Assembly: GCA_964445525.1 (NCBI GenBank)
Contig: CAYULA010000003.1
Span: 1 to 64,000, forward strand
DNA length: 64,000 nt
Origin: Penumbrarchaeum sp964445525
Lineage (GTDB): Archaea; Thermoplasmatota; Penumbrarchaeia; Penumbrarchaeales; Penumbrarchaeaceae
Direction of reading: 5' to 3'
How positions within the stretch are numbered: the stretch's first letter is position 1; every line of letters begins with the position of its first letter. Made by a program: the position numbers and the translations under genes. Shown piece after piece: positions 25,588-33,702 of the stretch. The notes below the pieces were generated by a model. That model was given only the letters and a program-made list of their open reading frames with translations, did no database searches and was not told the DNA's origin.

Positions 25588-27024
25588 TCAATGATCGTGA
25601 TGGTGGTGATGTTCGAAGAATTTCTCCTGCCCCTTTCCCGGTCTCAGATTTCCAAAAGCCCTCACCATGATCTCCTCCATGGCTGGATGTATTGTCTGGG
25701 ACCTGACAAGAGGAAGATAGGTTCCCTTGCCCGCATTCATCAGATACACTATCGGCTGGACCATGGCCGTGGCGTGAGGTCCGATGGCATGGGCACCGAG
25801 GATCTTCCTGCTCTTTGCATCGACTATGACCTTGACGAAGCTGCTTCCGTCATCTCCCATTGCATAGCCCTTGACAGCATCGGTGTATGAGGACCGCCCC
25901 ACCATCACGACGATATGCTTGTCAATGGTCTCCTGCTCCCTCATGCCGACACTTGCCACTTCGGGCCAGCTGAATACTGCATGGGGGACGGCATGTTCAT
26001 CGACCGCCTGGAGCTCTTTTTCCGTCGAGGCGGTCATGTTGTTCCAGGCCACCTCCGATTCGTAGTTTGCGGTATGCCTGAACATGTTTCTTCCGATCGC
26101 ATCCCCTATGGCATAGATCCCGTCCACATTGGTCCTCAGATATTTATCCACAAGGACAAATCCTCTCTTGTCGGTCTTGACGCCTGTTTTCTCGGGGTGA
26201 AACAGATCCGAATTGGATCTTCTACCGGCGGCCACCATGATCTCTTTGGCCCTGAATCTGTATTTCTTCCCTGTCTTCCTGTTCCTCGCAACCACGAATT
26301 TATTACCGTTTTCAACACCTGCCTTTTCCGCCTCGTGATTTGTGTGGACCTTCATCCTCCCGGAGAGCCTCCTCTGCATCTCGTCGGTTATCTCGGGTTC
26401 CTCCTGGGGAAGAAGCCTGGGATTCCTTCCGAGGATCGTAACCTTAACTCCCAGGGAGTCGAAGAAATGTGCGAACTCGGCGGCAACGTAACCTCCCCCG
26501 ATTATTATGATGCTATCTGGAAGCTTTTTCAATCCCAGGGCCGTCCTTGAATTGATGTATCCGGCCTCCTCCAATCCTTCAACAGGTGGAACTGACGGTC
26601 TGGTGCCAGCTGCTATGAGGATTGCTGGCGCGGCGATCCTCTTTCCGTCCACCTGCAGTGTTTTTTCCCCAACAAAGCGGCCGGTGGTGTTGTAGAAGTC
26701 GAGACCCTTTCCCTCGGCCGACTTGACGCTCTTTGTCATCTGCTCAACGTCCCCGTCCACCAGCTCGCGCATCCTCTTCATTATCAGATCGTAATCAACC
26801 GAAACACCTTCGGCTGACACGCCGACTTTCCTCGCGTCCCTCAGGATCTGAACCACATCAGCCGGATATATGATGATCTTGGTCGGGATGCATCCCCTGT
26901 TAAGGCAGGTACCTCCCATGGTTCCGTTTTCTATGACAGCTACGTTCATTCCCCTGGAAAAAGCCTCGGAAGCGACATTCATCCCCGCCCCGGATCCTAT
27001 GACTATTAGATCATATTCCTTCAT
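25588..27024 (-). CDS. pyridine nucleotide-disulfide oxidoreductase (Lpd/MerA-like) with His tail
   Basis: A 478-residue flavoprotein from the ATG at 27024 (MKEYDLIVIGSGAG); a reading from 27099 would add 25 unlikely residues. The FAD motif GSGAGM, the redox motif GGTCLNRGCIPTK, the NAD(P) motif IIIGGGYVAAEFA, the second FAD motif YAIGDAIG and the terminal active-site TIHPAMEE are all present. The family covers dihydrolipoamide dehydrogenase, mercuric reductase and mycothione/CoA-disulfide reductases. No 2-oxoacid dehydrogenase genes lie nearby, so the substrate is open. The chain ends in EHHHHHDH, a natural metal-binding tail. Confidence 0.88.
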   Translation of the reverse strand: MKEYDLIVIGSGAGMNVASEAFSRGMNVAVIENGTMGGTCLNRGCIPTKIIIYPADVVQILRDARKVGVSAEGVSVDYDLIMKRMRELVDGDVEQMTKSVKSAEGKGLDFYNTTGRFVGEKTLQVDGKRIAAPAILIAAGTRPSVPPVEGLEEAGYINSRTALGLKKLPDSIIIIGGGYVAAEFAHFFDSLGVKVTILGRNPRLLPQEEPEITDEMQRRLSGRMKVHTNHEAEKAGVENGNKFVVARNRKTGKKYRFRAKEIMVAAGRRSNSDLFHPEKTGVKTDKRGFVLVDKYLRTNVDGIYAIGDAIGRNMFRHTANYESEVAWNNMTASTEKELQAVDEHAVPHAVFSWPEVASVGMREQETIDKHIVVMVGRSSYTDAVKGYAMGDDGSSFVKVIVDAKSRKILGAHAIGPHATAMVQPIVYLMNAGKGTYLPLVRSQTIHPAMEEIMVRAFGNLRPGKGQEKFFEHHHHHDH

Positions 27025-27091
27025 TTCAATTACCCTTGTTATATTATCGACCTTGTCTATTACATTTAATTTCCCTAACAAACGGGTTAAT

Positions 27092-27289
27092 TCATACAAT
27101 TTTTCTTATTAGGGCTATCATAACTCCCCTGCCGTTGGGTGACAGGTCATGAAAGAGAAGTGTTGACGGGATTCCAAAGGCCATTCCCGCAGTTAGAAGG
27201 TCCCATCTCCCCATCCAGATCGATATGACGGCTCCTGCCAGATGCGCCATGAATACAAAGACCTCGGGATAGGTTATCTTTCCGATCAT
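27092..27289 (-). CDS. small membrane protein coupled to the carotenoid-type gene
   Basis: A possible 65-residue protein. Its ATG overlaps the stop of the upstream gene as ATGA, a usual sign of translational coupling. The chain has two hydrophobic segments (VFVFMAHLAGAVISIW and LLTAGMAFGIPSTLLF) and a basic end, RKIV. A longer open frame in this register extends upstream, antisense-free but overlapping the previous gene in another frame, and is not believed. No family is recognised. Confidence 0.5.
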   Translation of the reverse strand: MIGKITYPEVFVFMAHLAGAVISIWMGRWDLLTAGMAFGIPSTLLFHDLSPNGRGVMIALIRKIV

Positions 27290-28050
27290 CCGAATACCAT
27301 CCATTGGAAAAAATATGTGATATATACCATCAGGAGAAGGAGTCCGTAAGACAGTACCACGCCGGCAGCCATGGAGATCTCCTTGAACAATGTTGGAACC
27401 TCCACTTTCTGGACATCTGACCAGATGACCGTGAAACCGCCGACAGCCATGAACCAGGCCGTGTAATTCGCAAGGGGAACTCCCAGCCACTGCCATTCTT
27501 CCCAGCGCCAGAATCCGTAATTGGCAAAAACAGCGTCAATGCCAACATCGATGGAAACCGCAAGAACGCCAGCAAGGAGACCCTTTTCCAGCAGCTTCAG
27601 GTTCCTCAATTCGGAGCGCCCCTCGATCAAGAGGATGCATGCATAGATGACAGCCGTCCAGCAGAATGGAACGGCCATCTGTGTGGAACCGATCATGATC
27701 CAGGAATTGGGATTGTATTCATAGTATCCCGACTGGGTAACGGTTATCTCCTCCAGAATGAAGCCATATACCAGGGCAAAGATGAAAAAGAAGGTGGCCT
27801 TCTTTCTTCCCCAGTTTCTCCAAGCGTGCATATAAGAACCCACCATAAGCGCCAGGCATCCGATCTCGAATATATGGAGAATGACAAATCCGTCACCATG
27901 GCCTTCCCAACCATCGGGAGGATCTCTTGTCTCCACGATCATGGCAAGCAGGAACATGAACACAACCAGACCTAGAACTAACAGAGCCAGCCTGGGGGTC
28001 CTCCTCACGTCGAACCAGGAATTGTGCCTCAAGCTCCTTTCGCGAACCAT
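27286..28050 (-). CDS. carotenoid biosynthesis-type membrane protein (DUF422/CruF-like)
   Basis: A 254-residue protein with about seven membrane helices, started at the ATG at 28050 after GGGGTGGG. A TTG at 28122 would extend it into the divergent promoter region. The motifs FILEEITVTQSGYYEYNP, PFCWTAVIYACILLIEG, DVGIDAVFANYGFWRWEE and GVPLANYTAWFMAVGG match the DUF422 carotenoid-biosynthesis family, which includes CruF-type C50 or bacterioruberin hydratases. No phytoene synthase or desaturase is in the window, so a pigment role is inferred from family only. Confidence 0.75.
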   Translation of the reverse strand: MVRERSLRHNSWFDVRRTPRLALLVLGLVVFMFLLAMIVETRDPPDGWEGHGDGFVILHIFEIGCLALMVGSYMHAWRNWGRKKATFFFIFALVYGFILEEITVTQSGYYEYNPNSWIMIGSTQMAVPFCWTAVIYACILLIEGRSELRNLKLLEKGLLAGVLAVSIDVGIDAVFANYGFWRWEEWQWLGVPLANYTAWFMAVGGFTVIWSDVQKVEVPTLFKEISMAAGVVLSYGLLLLMVYITYFFQWMVFG

Positions 28051-28136
28051 CCCACCCCTATGGATGCAAACAATATTAGGTTTGAAGGTGAAGTTTTGAA
28101 TAATCCGTTGCCATTCACCCAACGGGGGGACAGATC

Positions 28137-28538
28137 ATGAAGGAGCATCAGGCGGAGAAAGAATTCACTGTCATGACCTATGAAGTCGATTTTGCGGGAA
28201 TAATGTCCAATCAGGTTTATCAAAGGTGGCTGGAAGATCTCAGAATGGACCTGCTTTCCAGATATGTGGACATCAGGGAGCTGTTCTCATCCGGATCCGT
28301 ACCGGTCCTCGCCAGGACCGAGATAGATTTCAAGCTGCCCGCAAGACTGATGGACAATGTCAAGGGGAGGATCTGGGTTGAGGAGCTCATGGGCCCCAGA
28401 TGGGCTTTGAGGTCCGAGTTCACCATCCACGGCAAGGTTTGTGCCAGAGCATACCAGTACGGGGTTTTCGTGGACACCGATAACTTCAGACCCATCAACA
28501 AGCCCGATTCCCTGCCGGATGTCCCCCGTCAGGGATGA
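28137..28538 (+). CDS. hotdog-fold thioesterase-like protein
   Basis: A 133-residue protein of the 4-hydroxybenzoyl-CoA thioesterase/FabA-like hotdog group. It begins with YEVDFAGIMSNQVYQRWLEDLRMDLLSRY, the usual first strand, active-site region and long central helix, and continues with strands LARTEIDFKLPARLMD and VWVEELMGPRWALRSEF-like segments. The typical catalytic Asp in this subfamily is in VDFAGI. It probably hydrolyses an acyl-CoA. GGGGGGAC stands before the ATG. It is divergent from the carotenoid-type gene. Confidence 0.8.
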   Translation: MKEHQAEKEFTVMTYEVDFAGIMSNQVYQRWLEDLRMDLLSRYVDIRELFSSGSVPVLARTEIDFKLPARLMDNVKGRIWVEELMGPRWALRSEFTIHGKVCARAYQYGVFVDTDNFRPINKPDSLPDVPRQG

Positions 28539-29137
28539 ACGAAGAGCCCGACGATCCTCTTTCTCTCCATGGATCCGTGCTTCCATTCATCGATTCTCAT
28601 CTCCGATATTTCGAGGTCAGGGAACAGGTTTTCGAGTTCTTCCAGGATAAAGAAATGCTGGATTATTCCGGTTCCTTTCCTGAATGTACCCTCTTCTATT
28701 TCCCGGCCCTTTCCATACCTGATATCACCTGCGGCGAGGTCCTCGAAGGATAACAGGCCCCCTCTTTCCACCCATCCGGAAATATTTCTCGATGCCTCCT
28801 CTCTGCCCTTTTTATCGAGCGCCCCGAGAACGTAATGGCACAGGACCAGATCGTACTTTTCCATATCGATTACGGGTTCGGTCAAATCCATGCAGATAAG
28901 GTTAGCTTTCAGCTCTCTTTCGGAGATTCTCCCGGATGCGATCTCGAGGGCCGAGGGGGAAATATCCATCCCGGTCACATCGTAACCCTTCTCTGCCGCT
29001 CTGATTATTGTGGAACCTGTTCCGCACCCAAGGTCGAGGACCCTCGAACCTTTCTCCAGTTCGGGAAGCGGGTAGGGACTCCCCCTCCAAAGAGGGGCTC
29101 CCGACCTGTAATGCTCCTCCCAGGGATCGATATCCAT
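28529..29137 (-). CDS. class I SAM methyltransferase
   Basis: A 202-residue methyltransferase with motif I VLDLGCGTGSTIIRAAEKGYDVTGMDIS and motif IV YDLVLCHYVLGALDKKGREEA, followed by GGLLSFEDLAAGDIRYG. It begins DPWEEHYRSGAPLWRG, typical of small thiopurine- or tellurite-type (TehB-like) methyltransferases. The substrate is unknown. It overlaps the end of the thioesterase gene by 10 bases on the opposite strand. Confidence 0.85.
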   Translation of the reverse strand: MDIDPWEEHYRSGAPLWRGSPYPLPELEKGSRVLDLGCGTGSTIIRAAEKGYDVTGMDISPSALEIASGRISERELKANLICMDLTEPVIDMEKYDLVLCHYVLGALDKKGREEASRNISGWVERGGLLSFEDLAAGDIRYGKGREIEEGTFRKGTGIIQHFFILEELENLFPDLEISEMRIDEWKHGSMERKRIVGLFVHP

Positions 29138-29304
29138 TTTCCGACCTCAGCCGAGAGCGGGTAACAGTCCTTTTAATCCATCGGCCATGTGCCGAACCGC
29201 CGGTATTCTCAGGTGGAGACTTGCCTTTTATTTGAACCCGTTCAAATGCCGATTTTTTATATTTTTACTACCATGCCCCTACAAGGGCCGGGAGACGGGG
29301 AAAA

Positions 29305-30465
29305 ATGAGGGATGATATCCGCAGGGGAACAAGAGGTCAACTGGTTGGTCTCAACCTGTGGGTGGTCTCGGCGTTCCTGGGATTCATATTGTTCATGATC
29401 TTCCTCTCGTCATTTCTGGGTTTCATATTGGCTGTATTGATAGTTGCTCTGTTCCTTTCCGGAACATTCCGCATAATCAAGGGTCTGTACCTTCTTATCA
29501 GGGGATCACCCGACGGATGGGGCAAGACCCTGTCAAAGACCTCGGCCTTCCTGCTTTTTTTCAGTCCTTTCGTAGCTGGAATCGGAATAATCTCCCCTAC
29601 GTGGATAAATTATTTATTACTGCAATTGGGATTGATCATGTTTTTCACCTCCCTTGTCCTCCCCTATCTATCTCATGGAGGAAAGTTTACGGGTACCCTT
29701 GCGATTCTCTCCTCCGTCGGTTTCTCCGGGGTTATACTGGGATTCATCTTCTTTGGCAGAGTCACACTTCCCTGGACGCTTCCTTTCGGACTGGCCGTCT
29801 CATATTTCATCTTACTGGAATTGACCATATTCATTAGCTATCTCCGGGCGTTGAAGGAGCCCGATTCGGGTGAGGGCATCATACCGTCAACATCCATCGC
29901 TCCCGTGACGGAAATCGGATCCGTCGCCCCGCGGGCACGCCCTCTGAGAACCAAGGTTCCCGAAAGGGTGACCTTCTCGATGAGGCCCGAACCCGAGAGA
30001 AAGGAAGAGCCGACAGAAGCCGGTCCGCAACCTGATATGGAAAGACCCAGGGTCACCACCTTCGAGGATTTCGTCAAGGAGATGGGTGTCCCCAAAAGAG
30101 AACCGGAATCGAAGACACCCCGGATATCATTCGATTACAGTGCAAGGAGTACTGAACAGAAGAAGAGGGAAGAACGGGTCGAGGCCGAAATCGAGGAAGA
30201 GATCGACCTGAATATGGAAGATGTTCTCATGGATGGAGAGGACCTCTATTCGATACTGAAAGTAAGGAGGTCCGCAAACACAGGGGATCTGAGGAGAGCC
30301 TACCGAAAGAGAGCTCTACTCTATCATCCCGATCTGAACAGGGACGCTGGTGAACTGTACAGAGATACCATCAACGAGGAGATGAGAAAGCTCAACAAGG
30401 CTAAGGAGGTACTTTTCGACCCCGCCAAAAGAGCCGAGTACGATAGAAGACTGGACTCTCTGTGA
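29305..30465 (+). CDS. membrane-anchored J-domain protein
   Basis: A 386-residue protein. The N-terminal 185 residues hold about six membrane helices; a cytosolic linker of roughly 120 charged residues follows. The last 75 residues are a J domain: EDLYSILKVRRSANTGDLRRAYRKRALLYHPDLNRD, with the HPD tripeptide that stimulates Hsp70 ATPase. There is no zinc finger or client-binding domain of DnaJ. By family knowledge it should recruit DnaK to the membrane; no Hsp70 gene is in the window. GGGAGACGGGG precedes the ATG, and a TATA-like TTTTTATATTTTT lies at about 29253-29265. Confidence 0.85.
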   Translation: MRDDIRRGTRGQLVGLNLWVVSAFLGFILFMIFLSSFLGFILAVLIVALFLSGTFRIIKGLYLLIRGSPDGWGKTLSKTSAFLLFFSPFVAGIGIISPTWINYLLLQLGLIMFFTSLVLPYLSHGGKFTGTLAILSSVGFSGVILGFIFFGRVTLPWTLPFGLAVSYFILLELTIFISYLRALKEPDSGEGIIPSTSIAPVTEIGSVAPRARPLRTKVPERVTFSMRPEPERKEEPTEAGPQPDMERPRVTTFEDFVKEMGVPKREPESKTPRISFDYSARSTEQKKREERVEAEIEEEIDLNMEDVLMDGEDLYSILKVRRSANTGDLRRAYRKRALLYHPDLNRDAGELYRDTINEEMRKLNKAKEVLFDPAKRAEYDRRLDSL

Positions 30466-30471
30466 AGATTA

Positions 30472-31398
30472 TCAGAACTTCTCTCCGGTCAGCCTCTCGA
30501 ACATCTCCTTGTAGAGTTCGGCGATCTTGGAGATCTCGTTGTCCGGAAGCGGCGGGATGGGTGGTTCCCCATCCTTGGAAGCTCCTTTTTCCCTGGCTTC
30601 CATGAGCTTTGCATGATATCCCGAGGACCTGTAATACTGCCTCACGGCTTCCTTGGAGAGCTCCACCATCTTTCCTTTCTCGTACTGCTCGGTATCCCAG
30701 AAGCGGTCCTCGTCAGCGGTCCCGAATGTATCTATGAGCATTATATTTCGATCTTCGTCGAAGCCGAATTCCTTCTTTCCGTCCACGTGTATTAGGCCTC
30801 TGGACTTTCCTTCCCTGTCGATTACCCTATCAATCTTGAGGACCGATTCCCAGAGGGAATCCCACTCACCTTTATCGAGCTTGGCAAGGTCCATGGCCTC
30901 CTTGTCGGTGAGAGGTCTGTCAACTTCCTCGAGCTTTGTTGTGGCTTCCAGAAGAGGTTCGGGAAGGGGCTCCCCGTATACGGGAGTATGATCCTTGGGG
31001 AAACCGACATCCTCGTTTTTGACCTTCCCCTTTTTCATCCTGTCGAGAAGAGACCCTGCCACGTAATATCTGGCTATGAACTCCAGGGGTATCAGTACAG
31101 AAGTGGATTCAGGGGTTATTTTGTTCATATCCCTTTCCACCTTGACCTTCTTGACCCGCATGGTGGATGGAGAAGTCAGGTCAATGAAATGTGATTTGAT
31201 CCCGAGCTCCCCTCCCTTTCTGAACCAGAAAGCCGACGTCCTGCACAGGCTTTCTCCTTTTCTGGGTATCGTTGAGGGTATCACCTTGTCAAAGACCGAT
31301 ATCTTGTCGGTGAACCTAAATTCCAGCTGATCAGTTCCTTTTACCGAGTACACTTCCTTTACCTTTCCAATCTGAACAAGTTCCAAATCATCTCCCAT
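30472..31398 (-). CDS. purC: phosphoribosylaminoimidazole-succinocarboxamide synthase
   Basis: A 308-residue SAICAR synthetase. It contains IGKVKEVYSVKGTDQLEFRFTDKISVFDKVIPSTIPRKG (nucleotide and substrate-binding lobe), IPLEFIARYYVAGSLLDR, GLIHVDGKKEFGFD and LIDTFGTADEDRFW, the conserved C-terminal Asp signature. At about 300 residues it is of the longer type, compared with about 240 for many bacterial PurC. It acts in de novo purine synthesis; no other pur gene is adjacent. It is convergent with the J-domain gene (6-bp gap). Confidence 0.93.
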   Translation of the reverse strand: MGDDLELVQIGKVKEVYSVKGTDQLEFRFTDKISVFDKVIPSTIPRKGESLCRTSAFWFRKGGELGIKSHFIDLTSPSTMRVKKVKVERDMNKITPESTSVLIPLEFIARYYVAGSLLDRMKKGKVKNEDVGFPKDHTPVYGEPLPEPLLEATTKLEEVDRPLTDKEAMDLAKLDKGEWDSLWESVLKIDRVIDREGKSRGLIHVDGKKEFGFDEDRNIMLIDTFGTADEDRFWDTEQYEKGKMVELSKEAVRQYYRSSGYHAKLMEAREKGASKDGEPPIPPLPDNEISKIAELYKEMFERLTGEKF

Positions 31399-31429
31399 TT
31401 GGTAGCCTCCGATATAGGGGTAGTGATGT

Positions 31430-32275
31430 CTATTTCCTCTTCTTTATACTTATTTTCCCCTTATTTTCACGTTCCCTCTCTTCCCTGTCCTGTTCCCTCT
31501 TTGATTTGGACTTTTTCTTCTTGGGTGAGGGTTGTTTCTTCTCTTCCTCTTCCTTCTCATCTTCCAGAAGGTCCTTGACAGCTTTGATCGGTTGTACTCC
31601 GAATGTATCCTCACCCTTTTCCTTGAGCTTCCTTCGGAATTCGAAGAACTTGAGACCTCTCATCAATGCCTGGCCAATGGGAATGGTTATTACCATGTAA
31701 AGAAGGATCCAGTATGGAAATCCCCTGCCTCCGAAACAGATTGTGCCGCAGACCTGCTCGAATGCAGATCCGTTCAGGGACCAGGATATATCCCAGGGAG
31801 TGGTGGCCGTGGGTTGGGGCACCGTTGCTATGAATGTGTACATCCATCTGAATATGAGAATGGCAATGACCATGGAAAAGATCGACGCCTTCATCTGTGT
31901 CATCATCAACTGGGACTGCATGGACATGATTTCAGGGTTCTGTTCCTGCATTCTTTCTACCTTGGACTGATTGTTGTCCTTCTGGGCCTGGCGGAGCTCC
32001 TTGTTGTAGGCGTTCATGATCCTCTGTTTCCTGGCCAGGTCCATCCAGTCCATTGTGAAATGCCTGATGGTAGTGGAGATCGTAATGGTCAGCAGCCCGG
32101 CTCCCACCATTGTGAGCAGGGGCCATCTTGAACCGAAACCGATTACGGGCATCAGAATGATGCCAACATATCCGGAAATGGCATCCCCCAGATCACGATT
32201 GATCATGATCATTATAAGGAACATGAAGGCGAGTGCGTAGAGGAAGCCTGTGGGCCCTTGACACATCTCCGCCAT
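31430..32275 (-). CDS. EMC3/TMCO1 (DUF106) family membrane protein
   Basis: A 281-residue protein with three or more membrane helices and the DUF106 core, WPLLTMVGAGLLTITISTTIRHFTMDW. A coiled coil (RIMNAYNKELRQAQKDNNQSKVERMQEQNPEIM) follows and then further helices, ending in a very basic tail, KKKKSKSKREQDREER. DUF106 proteins are the archaeal members of the YidC/Oxa1/EMC3/Get1 insertase group and would insert membrane proteins. The frame is coding-like upstream of the ATG back to a CTG at 32317 (ADEKKEAAPAQNP). A GAGGGGTG lies before it, so a non-AUG start there is possible. Confidence 0.85.
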   Translation of the reverse strand: MAEMCQGPTGFLYALAFMFLIMIMINRDLGDAISGYVGIILMPVIGFGSRWPLLTMVGAGLLTITISTTIRHFTMDWMDLARKQRIMNAYNKELRQAQKDNNQSKVERMQEQNPEIMSMQSQLMMTQMKASIFSMVIAILIFRWMYTFIATVPQPTATTPWDISWSLNGSAFEQVCGTICFGGRGFPYWILLYMVITIPIGQALMRGLKFFEFRRKLKEKGEDTFGVQPIKAVKDLLEDEKEEEEKKQPSPKKKKSKSKREQDREERERENKGKISIKKRK

Positions 32276-32346
32276 GGGATTTTGGGCCGGAGCAGCCTCC
32301 TTTTTTTCATCAGCCAGAATTCACACCCCTCATCATTATTCAGGAG

Positions 32347-32420
32347 GGCCGGGACCGAGATTTGAACTCGAGCCAGGGGATCCACAGTCCCCGGTGCTGC
32401 CAGGCTACACCATCCCGGCC
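32347..32420 (-). tRNA. tRNA-His (GUG anticodon)
   Basis: The minus strand folds into a complete cloverleaf of 74 nt. It starts with an extra encoded G (position -1) that pairs with C73, the hallmark of tRNA-His. Then come acceptor GCCGGGA/TCCCGGC, D-arm GTGTAGCCTGGCAGCAC, anticodon stem GGGGA/TCCCC with loop CTGTGGA (anticodon GTG) and T-arm with GTTCAAAT. No CCA is encoded and there is no intron. It lies just upstream of the DUF106 gene on the same strand. Confidence 0.95.
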
Positions 32421-32454
32421 ATCGGGTTGGATTCTACCCCATACTATCCTTGTA

Positions 32455-32952
32455 TTAATTTATTTTCGAGAAGCGAGATCTTCCGTTCCTGATGAATCTT
32501 ACAATTCTATCCTTTCTGTACAATCCGTTGGTATAAATGAAAAAAATCAGGATCATGAGTCCAATCAATTCCTCTCCGATCACGTAGGGTTCGAGTAACG
32601 CGTCGAACCACTGGGAAACCCGGAAATCATAGGATTCAAAGGGTCCGAACAACGGCCACAGTGCCGTTTCCCTGTCCAAAAAGATTCCATCCAGAATATG
32701 ATGGAAGCTCACACCCAAAGAAATCGACAAACCGGGCCTCCATATTATGCCCGCAATAAGGATGAGGGTTGCAAAAATCATGGTGTGAGCGATTATCCTG
32801 CCATTGTCCTCGGACATGATCATATGTCCCAGAGGTTTATCGATAATATCGGGAAGCAGTGCGCCGAGCATCAAAAGTCTAACATCAACATCGATCCTTC
32901 TTCCCAAAATGGGAACGAGAAGAGGTATCCCCAGATGACCGAGAGGCATCAT
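32455..32952 (-). CDS. YdjM/DUF457-like membrane metal-dependent hydrolase-type protein
   Basis: A 165-residue membrane protein. Its conserved His and Asp residues sit at helix ends: MPLGHLGIPLL, LGALLPDIIDKPLGH, RIIAHTMIFA and GVSFHHILDGIF. This is the pattern of the YdjM/DUF457 family, annotated as membrane-bound metal-dependent hydrolases and related to the lipid phosphatase-like fold. Real activity is unproven for most members. It follows the NYN gene by 13 bases, so the two are probably co-transcribed. Confidence 0.75.
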   Translation of the reverse strand: MMPLGHLGIPLLVPILGRRIDVDVRLLMLGALLPDIIDKPLGHMIMSEDNGRIIAHTMIFATLILIAGIIWRPGLSISLGVSFHHILDGIFLDRETALWPLFGPFESYDFRVSQWFDALLEPYVIGEELIGLMILIFFIYTNGLYRKDRIVRFIRNGRSRFSKIN

Positions 32953-32965
32953 GGGATCTCCTCGA

Positions 32966-33523
32966 CTAGTGGTTGTGATTCTCCCTGAGAGACCTCTGTA
33001 TCAGATCGTCCTCGATCTTTACGGTCTCGTCGGATTCCGCAAGCATTCTCTCGGGAACGTTGTCGCCATGGTACAGCCTGACAAGTATTCCCATGTCCCT
33101 GATTGCCTTGAGAAGAGGATAGAGGTCAGGGTCCGAACAAACCATGAAGACCTGATCGATTATCCTCTCGGTGGAGAGCCTGGTAATGTCCACTGCCATG
33201 GAAACGTTCACTCCTTTCCTCCGGAATTGACCATCCGAGCTCCTCGATAGGTCTCCGGTCCTGACCTTGAACCTCGGCAGATGCCTCAGTGACTGGAGGA
33301 ACTTCTCCACTCCCTCGGATCTGGACCTCTCCTCCATGGAGGCATCGGGTGTGAGGAACGGGACCGATTTGTAGTAGTAGGTCCTGAACCTGTGGCAGTC
33401 CTCGGGAATTATCAGCTGGGAAAAGGTCAGAAAATCGATCCTCTGGGAATCGAACTCGTTTCTCAGCACACCGTCAAAATAATCTCCGTCAATAAAAACT
33501 CCAATTGAATCCCTCTTCATCAT
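32966..33523 (-). CDS. NYN-domain (LabA/DUF88-like) nuclease-type protein
   Basis: A 185-residue NYN domain protein, of the PIN-like nuclease fold. The first Asp motif is IGVFIDGDYFDG. The second acidic cluster is GVNVSMAVDITRL, and the third is VFMVCSDPDLYPLLKAIRDMG, all in their family positions. LabA/NYN proteins are thought to act on RNA; some are regulators. It is probably in an operon with the YdjM-like membrane protein downstream. Confidence 0.85.
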   Translation of the reverse strand: MMKRDSIGVFIDGDYFDGVLRNEFDSQRIDFLTFSQLIIPEDCHRFRTYYYKSVPFLTPDASMEERSRSEGVEKFLQSLRHLPRFKVRTGDLSRSSDGQFRRKGVNVSMAVDITRLSTERIIDQVFMVCSDPDLYPLLKAIRDMGILVRLYHGDNVPERMLAESDETVKIEDDLIQRSLRENHNH

Positions 33524-33702
33524 ATCACCGACTCATTGAAAAACATCTCAATAACTTCTTTGCTCACACCCTGGCATAAGGTTGTCCGAAATCCACTAAA
33601 TTGTTTCTTTTTTCAGATTACAAGCCACTGAAGGGACTATCGAGGTGTTATTTGTTTCGATGTTTGTATGCCGATGAAAGCCTGCTTCGATCGATTTTTC
33701 AG

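Noticed and set aside
27290..27496. N-terminal part of the long frame 27092-27496 as a gene
   Set aside because: It overlaps the well-supported DUF422 gene in another frame and is Cys/Arg/His-rich without any protein family pattern; only the coupled end is kept.
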